Below are positions 36,278-47,179 of a DNA stretch of 64,000 nt, in pieces; within the stretch, counting starts at the first letter, position 1; each line of letters opens with the position of its first letter. The stretch covers positions 1,240,001-1,304,000 of the forward strand of contig NW_020167522.1 in assembly GCF_001641265.1 (NCBI RefSeq), read 5' to 3'. A program made the position numbers and the translations under genes. Under the pieces are notes generated by a model. That model was not told the DNA's origin and searched no databases. It was given only the letters and a program-made list of their open reading frames with translations. The DNA comes from Pseudogymnoascus destructans. Taxonomy: Eukaryota; Ascomycota; Leotiomycetes; Thelebolales; Thelebolaceae.

Positions 36278-38434
36278 TCACAGGCTGCGATCTCTGCCGT
36301 CGATACGCTCGCTCATCTCCGCAAGCCTCGCCCTCATCGGACTCGGCGCGAAGTCAAACGACTCAATCGAATGCCTCACCTGCCTGCCCATATTCTGGAA
36401 GGTGCTCCACCTCACCCCACCAACGACATCCACTTCAGTGACCCCATGTCCGTGGCGGGGGAATGTGCTATTCTCCTGCCTTCCCGAACCATTGAGTCTG
36501 AACACCGGCGGTGGCAATAGTGCCGCAGCGCCAGCAACACGTGACCACGAGTTGCGCGCTGATTGTGTGCGCGAGGTTGGGCCTGGAGAGGGCTCAGGGC
36601 CAAAGACATCGTTTGCGGGGGATGCGAAGTTGATCGAGCGCGGGGCAAAGAGGGCATAATCGCGGCCGCGGACCGAGGCGTCGTTTACAGTGTATCCACG
36701 GCTGCGGACGCGGCGCTGGTCGTTCTCCTGCTGGCTGTCGGCTGTGGGCTCCGTTGGGGGTCCAAAGAAGTTCGCGGAGAGGATGGAGGGACGGGAGGAA
36801 TGGGCGTCTTCGGGGTCGTGCATGGCGCGGCGCTTTTGCGTGCCTGTTAGGGTTGAGGGGCGAAGAGTGGAGGCGAGGGATTTCGAAGATGGTGCGGGGA
36901 GGAGAGGGCGCGAGGATTGCGGGCCGTATGTCTTCGCGGCGAAGGGGGAGCCGAGACGGCGAGCGGGAGGGGTTGCGAAGTCCCTGATGCTTGTCGTGGT
37001 GTTGAGGGGTTGGGAGAGGGCGAGGCGGGCAAGGGGTCCGCCGGGTTGCATGGTTTCCGAAGCGCTGGTGGCAAGGGAGAGCGCGATGGACTTGGTGGAG
37101 AAAGGTTGGGTGTCTGCGGGGGCGCGAGCCTCTCCAAGGAGGTAGGTGGTAGAGGCGTCGTCGCGGATTTGAGAGAAGGGGGTAGTAGCGCGACCTTGGA
37201 GGTACATGTACATCTGCGCCGACTGGTCATAGTTGTACTTGCACAGTTGGCGGAGGTGGCTGCGTGTGGCGGCACCAGAGTGTGCCCACTTAATGTAGGC
37301 CTTTGGCGCATCACCGGTGGGTGTTGGGCTGCGGCCGCGCGCAAAGTCCATGGCGTCCGAGTTTAACGGCGCCAGGTAAGCTGCCTCGACAGTCAGGTTC
37401 GAGCCTGGGTATTGGCGCTCCTTGCCTTTGTCAAGCTTGGATGGCTTCTTGGGTTTCGGGCCTTTCCAACTCCTCTTCGCCTCCTTGGAGACGCGGCACA
37501 CAATGCCCTCAGGTGGAATGCGGCTATTCTCCATGCGGAAGGGTGTCACAGTGGGGTCTTGGAGGTAGAGATGGTATGTGCGCAGGAGGTGATCGCTCTG
37601 GTCCTTGGTCCAGCGGCTCTCGACATACTTCTTGCCGCGAACTTGAGAATATTGATCACTTGTCGCATCGTAGACTTCATTATAAGTCAAGGTGTGCTTG
37701 TTCTTGGCCTCTTTTTGAGGCGTTGAGATAAATGGATCTCCCATCTCGCTATCTGGGCTGGTGCAGATCGTGCCATTGGAGCGCATGGTGTTGTTGCCGC
37801 TGAAGTAAGAGTCGTCCGACCAGTTCGACGGGTCAGAGTGAGAGGACGAGGGTCTGTCTGGGGTGCCTGGTGTAGAAGCATACCAGTCTGTCCTCCTGTA
37901 GCCATCGCCGTGGTATGGGCTTGACTGTCCTGGCATCGGGGTCTTTGGAGGCGACGGACGGGGCAGTGGGGATAGGCAACCCTGCGCGGCCCCAGCATCG
38001 ACCATTTCGAAGTCCGCAGCCGCATCTGGGAACTCGATCGAGGGGATCGCCACATCTGCTGCAGCCACAGAGGCAAGGAAGGCATCGGTTGGTCCAGCGG
38101 CGCGGGAGATGTTGCGGCGCTTAATCCTCAGTCTAGGCTGTGCGCGAGGCGCCGATGGCTCTGGGAGCTCGGCCATAGCCGTTGGCTCCGGGGTACAGTA
38201 GCGGGAGTTCCGCGAGAGCGCAGACGCTTCTGGTGGAAGCATCATGTTCGATTGTGGTAGATGGTTGCTTTCGGGAAAAGGTGGAAGGTTGGGAATAGAG
38301 GTTGGTGAGATTGAAGTGTAGATCTGTATAGGTGGCGGGAAGAACTTGTTCGTAATATGACAAAGGTTATCGGATTGAAGAGATGCGCCAGTATTAGAAT
38401 GGAGAGGCTGTATACCCGCGTCGTACGAGGTCAT
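36278..38434 (-). CDS. Conserved fungal protein of unknown function, 718 aa
   Basis: A single open frame from ATG 38434 to 36278. The N-terminal 240 residues are Pro/Ser rich and disordered-looking, with phosphorylation-like SP/TP sites. A conserved core at about 265-330 (SRWTKDQSDHLLRTYHLYL, then PPEGIVCRVSKEAKRSW) looks like a Myb/homeodomain-like helical segment. A second block near 385-430 (KWAHSGAATRSHLRQLCKYN) is also conserved-looking. The C-terminal third is Ser/Arg/Pro rich. A nuclear regulatory role would fit, but I cannot name the family. An earlier start is not available. MTSYDAG could be upstream of the true start, since internal Met codons (MMLPPEA, residue 64) are plausible alternatives. 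Confidence 0.75.
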   Translation of the reverse strand: MTSYDAGIQPLHSNTGASLQSDNLCHITNKFFPPPIQIYTSISPTSIPNLPPFPESNHLPQSNMMLPPEASALSRNSRYCTPEPTAMAELPEPSAPRAQPRLRIKRRNISRAAGPTDAFLASVAAADVAIPSIEFPDAAADFEMVDAGAAQGCLSPLPRPSPPKTPMPGQSSPYHGDGYRRTDWYASTPGTPDRPSSSHSDPSNWSDDSYFSGNNTMRSNGTICTSPDSEMGDPFISTPQKEAKNKHTLTYNEVYDATSDQYSQVRGKKYVESRWTKDQSDHLLRTYHLYLQDPTVTPFRMENSRIPPEGIVCRVSKEAKRSWKGPKPKKPSKLDKGKERQYPGSNLTVEAAYLAPLNSDAMDFARGRSPTPTGDAPKAYIKWAHSGAATRSHLRQLCKYNYDQSAQMYMYLQGRATTPFSQIRDDASTTYLLGEARAPADTQPFSTKSIALSLATSASETMQPGGPLARLALSQPLNTTTSIRDFATPPARRLGSPFAAKTYGPQSSRPLLPAPSSKSLASTLRPSTLTGTQKRRAMHDPEDAHSSRPSILSANFFGPPTEPTADSQQENDQRRVRSRGYTVNDASVRGRDYALFAPRSINFASPANDVFGPEPSPGPTSRTQSARNSWSRVAGAAALLPPPVFRLNGSGRQENSTFPRHGHGVTEVDVVGGVRWSTFQNMGRQVRHSIESFDFAPSPMRARLAEMSERIDGRDRSL

Positions 38435-40584
38435 TCAGGATCGTTGGGGGTCCAGTGAGGTCACGACGCCAATGGCGGTCGCCGCAACCGATCCGGCGTC
38501 GACCACGGTCAGCCCAAGTGGCATGGACAGGAAAGCAGAATGTCGCGTGCGCAATCGGTTACCGGTCGCAGTGCAACATACGAGACGTAAGACCCGTGAT
38601 ATGCAGGCTCGGATGTGTCGAGGTCGGTATTTTGGTGTGTGTAAAAAAAATGGCGAGGTTGGGGGACCACGGCGTGTGCTTCGAATGAGACAAAAAGGGT
38701 CCTCGAGTTCTGGTCGCGGCAGGCCCTTGAATGCTGGGAGCAGCAAGCGCGTTCAGCGAGCGGTTCCGGAAAATATCGCGACGGATTGAGGAACTGAAGA
38801 TTGACGCGACTTGGATGTAATATCTTGTAGCATAATCCGACGTGGATTTGGTGAGTTGGGACAAACAATCGCGCGGTTTTCGGGGTGTCCTGGAGTGATT
38901 GTGAGGAGTGGTTTTGTCGCGTCGCAAAGTCAACCGGCTTGTTGGACGTGGACTTGGAGGTTAATGAGGTTAATAAAAAGATGTAGGATGTACGGAGAAA
39001 AGGGAAGAGGTAACGAGTGAGTGGTGGTAAAGTACGTAGGTGTTGTGTGGTTGGGTAGAAGAGAAGAAGATGGAAGGGTGGGATTGGAGGTGTAGGATGG
39101 GGGGGGGGGGGAGGAGGAGGAGGAGGGGAGGGGGGAGGGGGGAGGGGGGAGGGGGGAGGGGGGAGGAGGAGGAGGAGGAGGAGGAGGAGGAGGGAGTATT
39201 GCAGCGGGGGCACGGGGCGGACGCAGAGTGTGGGAGGGATGGCGGTGGGTGTTGGTGGTGGTGGTGGGGTGTATGTAGTGTGATGGGTGTATGTAGTGTG
39301 GTGGTGGGTGTTGGTGCTGGGTGGTGGTGGTGGGTGGTGCTGGTGCTGGTGCTGGTGAGTGTTGGTGGTGGGTGTTGGTGGTGGGTGGTGGGTGGTGGTG
39401 GGGTGTATGTAGTGTGATGGGTGTATGTAGTGTGGTGGTGGGTGTTGGTGGGTGGTGAGTGTTGGTGGGTGGTGGGTGTTGGTGGTGGGTGGTGTGGTGG
39501 GTGGTGGTGCTGGGTGTTGGTGGTGGGTGGTGGTGCTGGTGCTGGTGCTGGTGGTGGTGGTGGTGGTGGTGCTGGTGCTGGTGGGTGGTCATGTTGTGGG
39601 TGGTGGGTTGATTCTGGGTGTATGTAGTGTGTGATGGTAGTGGTGTTAGTGGGTGGTGGTGGACGAACCAGTGGATGAAGGATATTCAGCACAGCATGTA
39701 CGGAGCACGTCCGGCAGTCTCAAAACGTGCATCACCTTGTTTCCTTGACTTGACGCGTCGGGGTCGCGTCAAGTGCCGAGACATCAAATCAAACGGGGGC
39801 TCGGGTAGGGCGTCTGGGGAAGGGGAGGGGACCAGAGCCCAGTTTAGTCAGCTTGGCTATGCTATATTACCTGGACCTGGTCTTCAATTTCCATAACTTG
39901 TCATATATCATACGTATATCATATATCATATATCATATATCATTTACCATATACCCATTGCTTGCCGAAAGAGTTACGCAGCTGCCGAAAGATGCATCAC
40001 AGCTGCAAGTACCACTCTTCGCGCTCGACGCGTCTTCGCCGACCAATTGACTCGCTCAACTGTCCATCCACCAAGGTGATGGCAAGACCGAGCAAGACCG
40101 AGCAAGATCATCGTTTGGTGACGACGATTCGGCAAGAAATGGTCACGGGATTCTGGTCGTTACCCCAAACGAAGCATAGCCACACCGAATACGATGCTAC
40201 TATAAAGCGAAATCAAGCGCTCTATTTTTTCGTGATTCTTGCCCAATCACCGATTCTTGGCCAATCCTTCACCAATTTCTTCGTCCCCATTTATGCTGGG
40301 TCGCCTACAACTCCAACACAAGGTCTCCATCAGCAATGTAGCAACATCTTCTCTCTCTCATCTTTTTGTACATATGTTATGTATATATATACCCTCTCGA
40401 GAGACATTTCATTGAGCGACAGGACCGAGACAAGCGCGTGGTCAAACTCCGGAACAACAACTGCCGATCTCCACTACTTATAGCACGTAGCCTCGTCACC
40501 TCGCGGCGCCACGAAAAAGTTGTATAGATTGTCGTGCGCCGACAAGCGCAGTAAGTACGACAACAACCGCGGCGCCAGCGAGCA
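38435..40584. other. Intergenic region with GT-rich minisatellite; divergent promoters
   Basis: Lies between the starts of the unknown protein (minus) and the O-fucosyltransferase-like gene (plus). Aside from the simple-sequence block at 39095-39640 and ATATCAT microrepeats near 39905-39950, I see no gene. Confidence 0.6.
39095..39640. repeat. G-rich microsatellite and GGT/GTTGGTG minisatellite
   Basis: 39095-39200 is G runs and GGAGGA repeats. 39240-39640 is built from GGTGGTG, GTTGGTG and GCTGGT units, with a 27-bp block GGGTGTATGTAGTGTG-type repeated three times. Long ORFs translated from it (His/Thr/Pro or Gly/Trp/Val runs) are artefacts of composition. G-quadruplex formation is possible. 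Confidence 0.85.
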
Positions 40585-41978
40585 ATGCTACCCTTCAAGC
40601 CGCCCCTGCGAGCGTTGATGCTCTTCGTCGCCGTCTCGACTGCCTTCCTGTACTTCACCCTCTACCGCCACGACTTGCATCACCTTACTACCAACATCCT
40701 CCCCCTTGGGAAGACAGACAAGCTCCCCAAAGGCACCAACCTCGACGACAAGGCGTCGTTCATTCAGGCCTTCCTGGAGCATGAGATTGATGGCCGCTTC
40801 GACCCGGCGCCGATACAGAAGGTCTGCGCGAGCAAGACATGGAATGACAACTTGACCATTGTCTGTGGCGCGCCCCAGGGGGGAATTGGGAACATCCGGA
40901 ACGTCTTCCTGACCTGTTTGCGCTATGCCATTGAAGCGGGAGGTTGGTCCCCCACTTCCCTTACTATCAACCCTTAGCCAAACTAACCGTCCTAGGCGCT
41001 TTCGTAGTCCCGGAGATAGTGAAGCGCGACGCCGACGACCTCTCGAAGCTGACGACAAACAACACTGTCCCCTTCGACTACTTCTTCGACCTTGAACACT
41101 TCAAGGCCTCCCTCGCATTAGCCTGCCCGCAAATGGCCCTCTACACCACCGCCCCAGGCGACCTCGTCCTCAACCCCCCCATCGACCTCTCCCCCCAACA
41201 CCTCCTCTCCGAAACCTTCGCCGCCACCGTCATCCTCCGCCCCGAGAAATGGCGCCCCGCCTTCGACGGCTGGCTCTCCGAGCACCCTCCCATCGCCCCC
41301 GGCCGCTCCACCATCTCTCTCGCAACCCCCCTCCTCAACTTCCCCATTTACTCCGACCCCACCGCCTTCATGACCTCCTTCGGCCGCCTCCTCCGCATCC
41401 GCGAACCCTCTCGCCGCCTCGCCGCAGCAGCCGTCCACGCCCTACGCACCAAACACAACATCCCCATAACCCCCATCGGCATCACGCCCTCCGCCTTCTT
41501 CGGCGCGCACCTCCGCGTCGCCGCCGACGCCACAAAGGCCGGCTGGACGGGCTACGAGCAGCAAGCTGCCTTCCTGCTCCACTTCGCCGACGAGGTCAAG
41601 CTAAAGACGCTATACGTCACATCGGAGTCTGCACCCGCTGAGACGTTCCGCACGGACGCCGCGAAGCGCGGCGCCATGGCGCTGGCGAAGGAAGACCTCC
41701 TCGATGAGGCGGAGATGGAGGCGCTGCGCGCTATGACGTGGGACCAGCAGGCGCTGGTGGATTACGAGGTGCTCCTCCGCGCATCGGCGTTTGGGGGCAT
41801 CGAGCTGAGCAGTTTTGCGTGGAATGTGGCGCTGAGACGGCACGTGGTTAGTAGGACGAAGAGGAAGGCGTGGGAGGGCGTTAAGGAAGGGGGGGGGATG
41901 AATTTTAAGGATGAGTATAGCAGGCTCAGGGGGGAGAAGGGGGCGCATTCCTTGTTTGTGGAGGCGATGTGGCCGTGA
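40585..41978 (+). CDS. Type II membrane protein with GDP-fucose O-fucosyltransferase-like fold
   Basis: Two exons, 40585-40942 and 40996-41978, with a 53-bp intron (CTAAC branch, CTAG end), give 446 residues. A short cytosolic N-terminus and one transmembrane segment (about 10-27, ALMLFVAVSTAFLYF) predict a Golgi/ER type II topology. The start of the catalytic domain (about 95-130: APQGGIGNIRNVF, then AFVVPEI) matches the O-FucT pattern of a glycine-rich nucleotide-sugar loop followed by a 'VVP' strand. SAFFGAHLRVAADA near residue 305 resembles the conserved second motif (H-x-R), and ELSSFAWNVALRR the C-terminal motif. Donor and acceptor specificity cannot be read from sequence. The exon joint keeps the frame. 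Confidence 0.72.
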
Positions 41979-42479
41979 GTGGGTGGTTTTATGAGGGTTT
42001 TTTGGGATATAAGGATATGATCATATACATTGGATGTGGGTTGGGTAATGCCCATGAGGCGTTTATTTCGTTTTTTGGGAGGGAATAGGAGGAGGGGGAG
42101 GTTGGGGATGATGGATGTGGGGTGGTGTGAGATGTCCTACAGGGCGATTTTTATATCACTATTTGTGTGTACTAACTATATCATCAACGTATTTCACAGG
42201 CGAAGCGATCACCCGGACGAAGCGATCACTGAACTTCCCACCTAAAATTGAGAAATTTATAAGATAATAACTCAACAACTTCATAATATACAGGGTTAGC
42301 AAAATTATTCAACGTATTCTTGAATATTACGTAAGCTTGATATTCAAATTCATGAATTATTCACTCTGACGCGACTACACAATACTAACACGAAACACAT
42401 AATTCCTCCACCACAAAGGATGCCCTAGAAAAATGATGAAAGAAATGTTGTTCTAGCCCTCTAAGCTATGCAAAACAAT
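41979..42479. other. Intergenic, no feature seen
   Basis: 3' flank of the glycosyltransferase-like gene and AT-rich sequence leading into the transposon cluster. No gene, RNA or repeat recognised. Confidence 0.5.
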
Positions 42480-42790
42480 GCAAAGCTAAGCGCCTGAGCA
42501 GCTGGAAAAATCTATTCTGTTGATCACCAGAAGCTCAGTCGCCATAAGCATGGTATGTAACCACGACGCAATATTCAAGCCAATTTGCGAAAATTGACCG
42601 ACCTAGAGGAATCAGTCCTCAGTCTGCATATCCTTAACCTAGCTGCAAAAGGATTTCCTCCCCCAGTGTCCATCGTTGAAGATATGGCAAATCGACTTCT
42701 TTGTAATGATGTACGGTTACGCTCGCGCTACATCCCACTGAGCCAAAAAGACTACAGTATTCCGGCTCGCCCGGAATACGCGTAACACGC
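42480..42790 (+). pseudogene. Relic of a pogo-like transposase, N-terminal part
   Basis: Translated stretches YSVDHQKLSRHKHG and RKLTDLEESVL then GFPPPVSIVEDMANRLL line up with residues 32-95 of the transposase at 45426-47081. Stops and loss of the remainder mark it as a relic. Orientation is opposite to the other pogo sequences here. Confidence 0.75.
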
Positions 42791-42999
42791 TTTATATACC
42801 ACATGTACTGTAACGGCGGCACCCGTTACATTCTTGCATCACGCGACGCGCTACGCATTAACGTTGGTATACATTGGACTTGCAACTTCATTAATCGTGG
42901 CAGAAGGTCCTAGCCCTTACTACTAATGCAAGTAATGGCTTTTACCCATTCCCTATTACTAGGTTGGATAGCTTTGATTTTTCCACGCTAATCGGAATC

Positions 43000-43403
43000 G
43001 TGTAACAACCATACTAGAGCAGATAACACTCATCATAAAGCCTGTCTTGTTAAAGTTGTAGGATGCTGTATTTTGCCTACATGCTAGATACCAGGCGGAA
43101 TCATGCACTAATCACAGTAGGATCTTCGTAGAGGGCCCTTTAGAAGTCATAGGCGCAAGAAAAACGTGTCTTAAGCTCTATGCGTCGTTAAATGAAGCCG
43201 TAGGGCCACTGCTTCCTAACGTGTCATGCACCCTGTGACGTGAGGATGGAATTGACCATTACTTCCACATCTCTAATTAAAGGCGGAAACCCTTGCGAAT
43301 CTAGATTAAGTATGTATTGAACTACTACTTCTTCTTCAATTCTAGTTAGACTTTGGCTAACTAGCTAGGAACCAGCCTTTAGAGTGACACCGTTCATTCT
43401 AAC
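43000..43403 (-). pseudogene. Old pogo-like transposase relic, downstream part
   Basis: Minus-strand translation gives VQYILNLDSQGFPPLI near 43270-43320 and, lower, YNFNKTGFMMSVI near 43050, matching the CENP-B-like and first DDE regions of the intact transposase. Its N-terminal part (EAQIILAIEAI...RHAAAKLYKVPKSV) lies at 51968-52085, across the hAT insertion. Joining via the ATTCTAAC target duplication continues the frame. Confidence 0.7.
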
Positions 43404-44050
43404 TAGTGTGCGCCACGGGGGACCGACCCCGTCGGGGGACCTAAACCGGACCGGACCACGGTCCGGTCTGAAGCTCATAAACCGCGGTTCCCCGTCGGTC
43501 TGCCAAGACTGTCATCACGTGATGACTGGGTTAGTTGACAATGACGTGTAAATATTCTATATAATGACTTATTTTCCATGTGTAATTTGTAGTAGATGCA
43601 ATTACTATAATTACTATAGATCTATATTACGCCATGGCTCCCGGATTTCCCGGCCAGACCGGGACTTGTTACGGACTTGGCTTAACTCAATTGTTTCGAC
43701 CATTTCCCTATAAGGTGACTGGGCCCTATTGTCCTCCTTTGGCCTTGTAAGTGAAGGTAGGGTGTAATCACACCCATCGTGGCTTGGGGGTAGCCCCTCT
43801 ACATCTTCTGGCTCTGAATCAATTAAGTCAAAGGTTGATGTATTAGCCTGACTTGGGTAACGAACTTGGCGGCGTTGCCCTTGGCGGTAGGACTGTGATT
43901 GCTGTACCCTTTGTAATGGACGGCCTCGTCGCGATTGAATAAAATCAAATTGGTCCGGGTTCCGCTTTGTCCTATCATAGGTATTTGGCTGCCTTGGGCT
44001 TCGGTCTGGAATATACTGTAGCGTCATCTTCTCTTGGATATTGTCAATTA

Positions 44051-44986
44051 TGTCATACTGACATTCGTTGCACTCAGTTTGCTATCAAACTCAAGAGCAA
44101 ACTTAGAAATCTCCTCCTCAAACCTACAAGTCACCATACATATCTTGGCTTATCACACCAACAACAGAAGCAATACTACTCAACGATTGCTGCAAACTCT
44201 TCTACTACATCTGTTTATGCTACATACATCACGGCATATCATTTGGACACTCATTGAACAAGTTATTAAGAAAATCTCCTCCTTAAGGGGGTGGGCCAAT
44301 ACTACCACATGGCATATCTCTACCAACTAGAGGCCTAGGAACATGAACGATAGCTCTAGAAGCTTCTACAACCCTCTATGATTCATTACACGTCATCGCT
44401 CCTTAGTTACCCACAAGATTGGTTAAGTTATGACATAATTTGTCTATAGGTACTCTGACCTTGGACCTCCTTTTCACTTCCTATAGGCTAGGAACCCAAG
44501 AGATGGTTCTATGGGATTCTCTTACGTTCACTACATGATTAGCAAGCTAGTTGTGGGTCGCACTTGATTTCTAATACATTTACCAAGCCTGGTTAGTCAT
44601 GGAAAGTCATGGAAAATGAGAGAACTACACTCCTTTGGCATAAATAGGATTGCCCTTTCCTTAAGAAAGGGCAAGCAGGCAATACAGTAAATCGACTAGC
44701 ACATACTTCTACGTCTTTTCCAAGCTTCCAAGCATTGATCTTGTTATTCTCTGTTTTTGAAAAGTCAGTGAGGTGCTAACCTCTGACTTACCCCTGAGTT
44801 CTCAGACTCAACATTTGTTGCAACTTGTCTAAACCACTTCACCACATCATACACCTGATTGCTGCGTTGTGGAATAGTCTAAGCTACAACCCTTTGGCTC
44901 TGTTTCCTAAGACAGTGTGTTGTCTTAGTAAATTCATCCCTTCCTTGGGTGGCTAGATTCTCATATCTGGTGCACCCACCATTACA
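44051..44986 (-). repeat. Solo LTR, ~930-bp family
   Basis: 936 bp, plus-strand ends TGTCATACTGAC and CACCATTACA, flanked by AATTA on both sides (44046-44050, 44987-44991). Inserted in the 3' part of the hAT transposase gene. Confidence 0.93.
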
Positions 44987-45319
44987 AATTAGAGCATGAT
45001 ACTCAAACAATATTTCCTCGTCATTCATATAAGTTGAATCAATGATATCTGTAACAGAGTAGTGTTCAAATAGCTGTTCCCGTTCAATCTTCTGGCGGTA
45101 GAAGACAAGCATAATTCCCCGTATTGTATCAGGGGTCATTTGATTGCGCTTATAATTACAGACAGCGCGGGCAGTACTAAAGACTCACTCAACAAGAGCT
45201 TCTGAAGCAGGAATACAAAGTATATCCCGGGCCATAGCAGCAAGTCCAGGGAATAGTCTTTCGTTCTCTTTCCACCATTTTAATGGTGGCTGATGGGAGG
45301 GTGCTAATAAAAGTTAGTA

Positions 45320-47179
45320 ACGTACATGTATAGCGAAAGCGCCAAACAAGCGAAAGCGCCAAAATTATCTACCCTCACGACAAACATTGCGATAAATCTA
45401 CCACAACATTAGAAATCAATTGAAACTACTCGGAGTCCTCTTCCTCAGAGGTGTCTATTACAATCTGACACGTGCGCGCATTGTGCCCAGTCTCACCACA
45501 CTTGCCACAGCGACGGGCACGGGTTTCTTCCCTTGGCTTCCGACCACGGCTTGCCCTTATTTCCTGCTCTACCTGCTGCACAACATCCCTCTCATCCTGT
45601 AGCTCTTGCGCCCCTTGTTGACTAAGTGATCCTCCTTGCTGTAGTCGTGTTTTCCTAGCTCTCCGGCGCTTGCTTAGTACTTCATTTGCCTGTCGTAGGT
45701 TTTGGTTCTCTCCCTTTAGCAGTGCTAATTGATGCATTATTTGCGATGCACCCTTTGTAAACTGGTCAACAGCTGCATAGATTGAGGTTGGAGAGCTATT
45801 TTGATGGCGTGAAATCCGAGTTTTAATAAATGTAGACTGTGACATAGCTTCAATTGGGTTGTTTGGTGTCTGAGAAACCCAAGGTTGAGCAGTACCTGGG
45901 CGGGAGCTTGGAGGCGTTGGTGTCCTTAACTTAAGATCAAGTGTAGATATCACTCTCTCAGGGTCAAATGGAAGAAGCCCTGCCCCTCGGAACCCGCCTC
46001 GAATGTTACTTTCCGTCATTGTAGTGTTAAATGCAGTGTGGAAGGCAGGAAAGAAGTCATCCTTTGTAATATGAGAAATATGAGCCTGCATCATATCTTC
46101 AATTTGCCGACCATAGGCCTGCTTTAACGGGCCGAAACAGCCAACATCAAGTGGCTGGAGTAGATGAGAAGAGTGAGCAGGCATACAAAGCGTAATAATG
46201 TTGTGTTCCTTGCAGTACTCCTCAAACTCATCTGAGTGGTGGCTCTCATGACCATCAAGGACTAACAAGCGATAACCACCAACACTCCGGGCCTTTGTAT
46301 GCTTCTCAAAGTGCTGAATCCAATCCATGCCTCTCTCGTTTGTAGTCCAGCCATTTTCAGTAACAGAAATCACCCAATCGCTTGAAAATCCACTATTCTC
46401 ATACCAAGATGTAAGGTGGTTTTTGCCTGCAACAATGATAAATGGTGGTACTGCCCAACCTTGAGAACTAACGCCTTGGATTACTGTAACCCATTCCCGA
46501 TTACCAGGCTGTACCTTCTTTGCTTTTGCCCGCCCGTCTGAGCTTGTTACAACCATAGCAGTTGAGATAACGCCCATCATAAACCCAGTCTCATCAAAGT
46601 TGTAGATATCTGCTTCATCGATACCATATTTCGCAATTGTGTTACGCACAAGCTCAAACCAGCCATTAATAACTTCTGGATCTTCGCACTTAGCCCTCTG
46701 GTAGTCGTATTTGCGCTGAAAGCGTGTCTGGAGCTCTACACGCCGCTTAACAAAGTTTGAAGCCCAACGCGACCCAACGCGTGACGCGTCGCGTGTTGCA
46801 AGTAGTCGACTTGCCATATCTTCAACAACAGACAGCCGAGGAGGAAACCCTTTGGCAGCTAGGTCGAGTATATACTGAACAAGGACGGACTCCTCTAGGT
46901 TAGTTAATTTCCGTGAGTTGGCTTGGATATCGCGTCGTGAAGGTACACCTTCTAGACGACGACCTAGCTTGCGGTGGTCCACAGAATAGATCCTAGCAGC
47001 AACTCGAAGGCGTAACTTTGGGTCGCTTTGCATAGCCTGGATAGCTAGCACTAATTGGCTTTCATCGTTTTTATGGGGCATGTTTTGTTGTTGAGGAATT
47101 TAACATTTAGTTGGGGGGTTTGGTCACCGCATCATTTTGGCGCTTTCGCTTGTTTGGCGCTTTCGCTATACATGTACGT
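45320..47179 (-). mobile_element. pogo-like (Tc1/mariner superfamily) transposon, apparently intact
   Basis: 1860 bp with perfect terminal inverted repeats of at least 41 bp (ACGTACATGTATAGCGAAAG at 45320; complement ending 47179) and TA duplications (45318-45319, 47180-47181). The repeat contains two copies of GCGAAAGCGCCAAA, likely transposase sites. It holds one uninterrupted transposase ORF and sits within an intron of the hAT transposase gene. Its lack of stops, unlike its host element, marks a recent insertion. Confidence 0.94.
45426..47081 (-). CDS. pogo-like DDE transposase with C-terminal zinc knuckle
   Basis: 551 residues, no introns. An N-terminal psq-type helix-turn-helix (about 8-50) and a CENP-B-like DNA-binding domain (about 60-125, LEESVLVQYILDLA) precede the DDE_1 catalytic domain, with Asp163 in YNFDETGFMMG, Asp276 in LVLDGHESHH and Asp312 in LLQPLDVGCFGPLK: the DDD triad of the pogo group. 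A coiled-coil-like segment (about 455-480) and a Gln-rich stretch lead to a CCHC knuckle CGKCGETGHNARTC near residue 525 and an acidic tail. A knuckle is common in retroviral Gag and less usual here. It would cut and paste the element. Two decayed relatives flank the region. Confidence 0.93.
   Translation of the reverse strand: MPHKNDESQLVLAIQAMQSDPKLRLRVAARIYSVDHRKLGRRLEGVPSRRDIQANSRKLTNLEESVLVQYILDLAAKGFPPRLSVVEDMASRLLATRDASRVGSRWASNFVKRRVELQTRFQRKYDYQRAKCEDPEVINGWFELVRNTIAKYGIDEADIYNFDETGFMMGVISTAMVVTSSDGRAKAKKVQPGNREWVTVIQGVSSQGWAVPPFIIVAGKNHLTSWYENSGFSSDWVISVTENGWTTNERGMDWIQHFEKHTKARSVGGYRLLVLDGHESHHSDEFEEYCKEHNIITLCMPAHSSHLLQPLDVGCFGPLKQAYGRQIEDMMQAHISHITKDDFFPAFHTAFNTTMTESNIRGGFRGAGLLPFDPERVISTLDLKLRTPTPPSSRPGTAQPWVSQTPNNPIEAMSQSTFIKTRISRHQNSSPTSIYAAVDQFTKGASQIMHQLALLKGENQNLRQANEVLSKRRRARKTRLQQGGSLSQQGAQELQDERDVVQQVEQEIRASRGRKPREETRARRCGKCGETGHNARTCQIVIDTSEEEDSE

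Noticed and set aside
38930..39692. Long minus-strand ORFs rich in His, Thr and Pro, and plus-strand Gly/Trp/Val ORFs
   Set aside because: They are translations of the GGT-type minisatellite. All frames are open because the repeat lacks stop trinucleotides.
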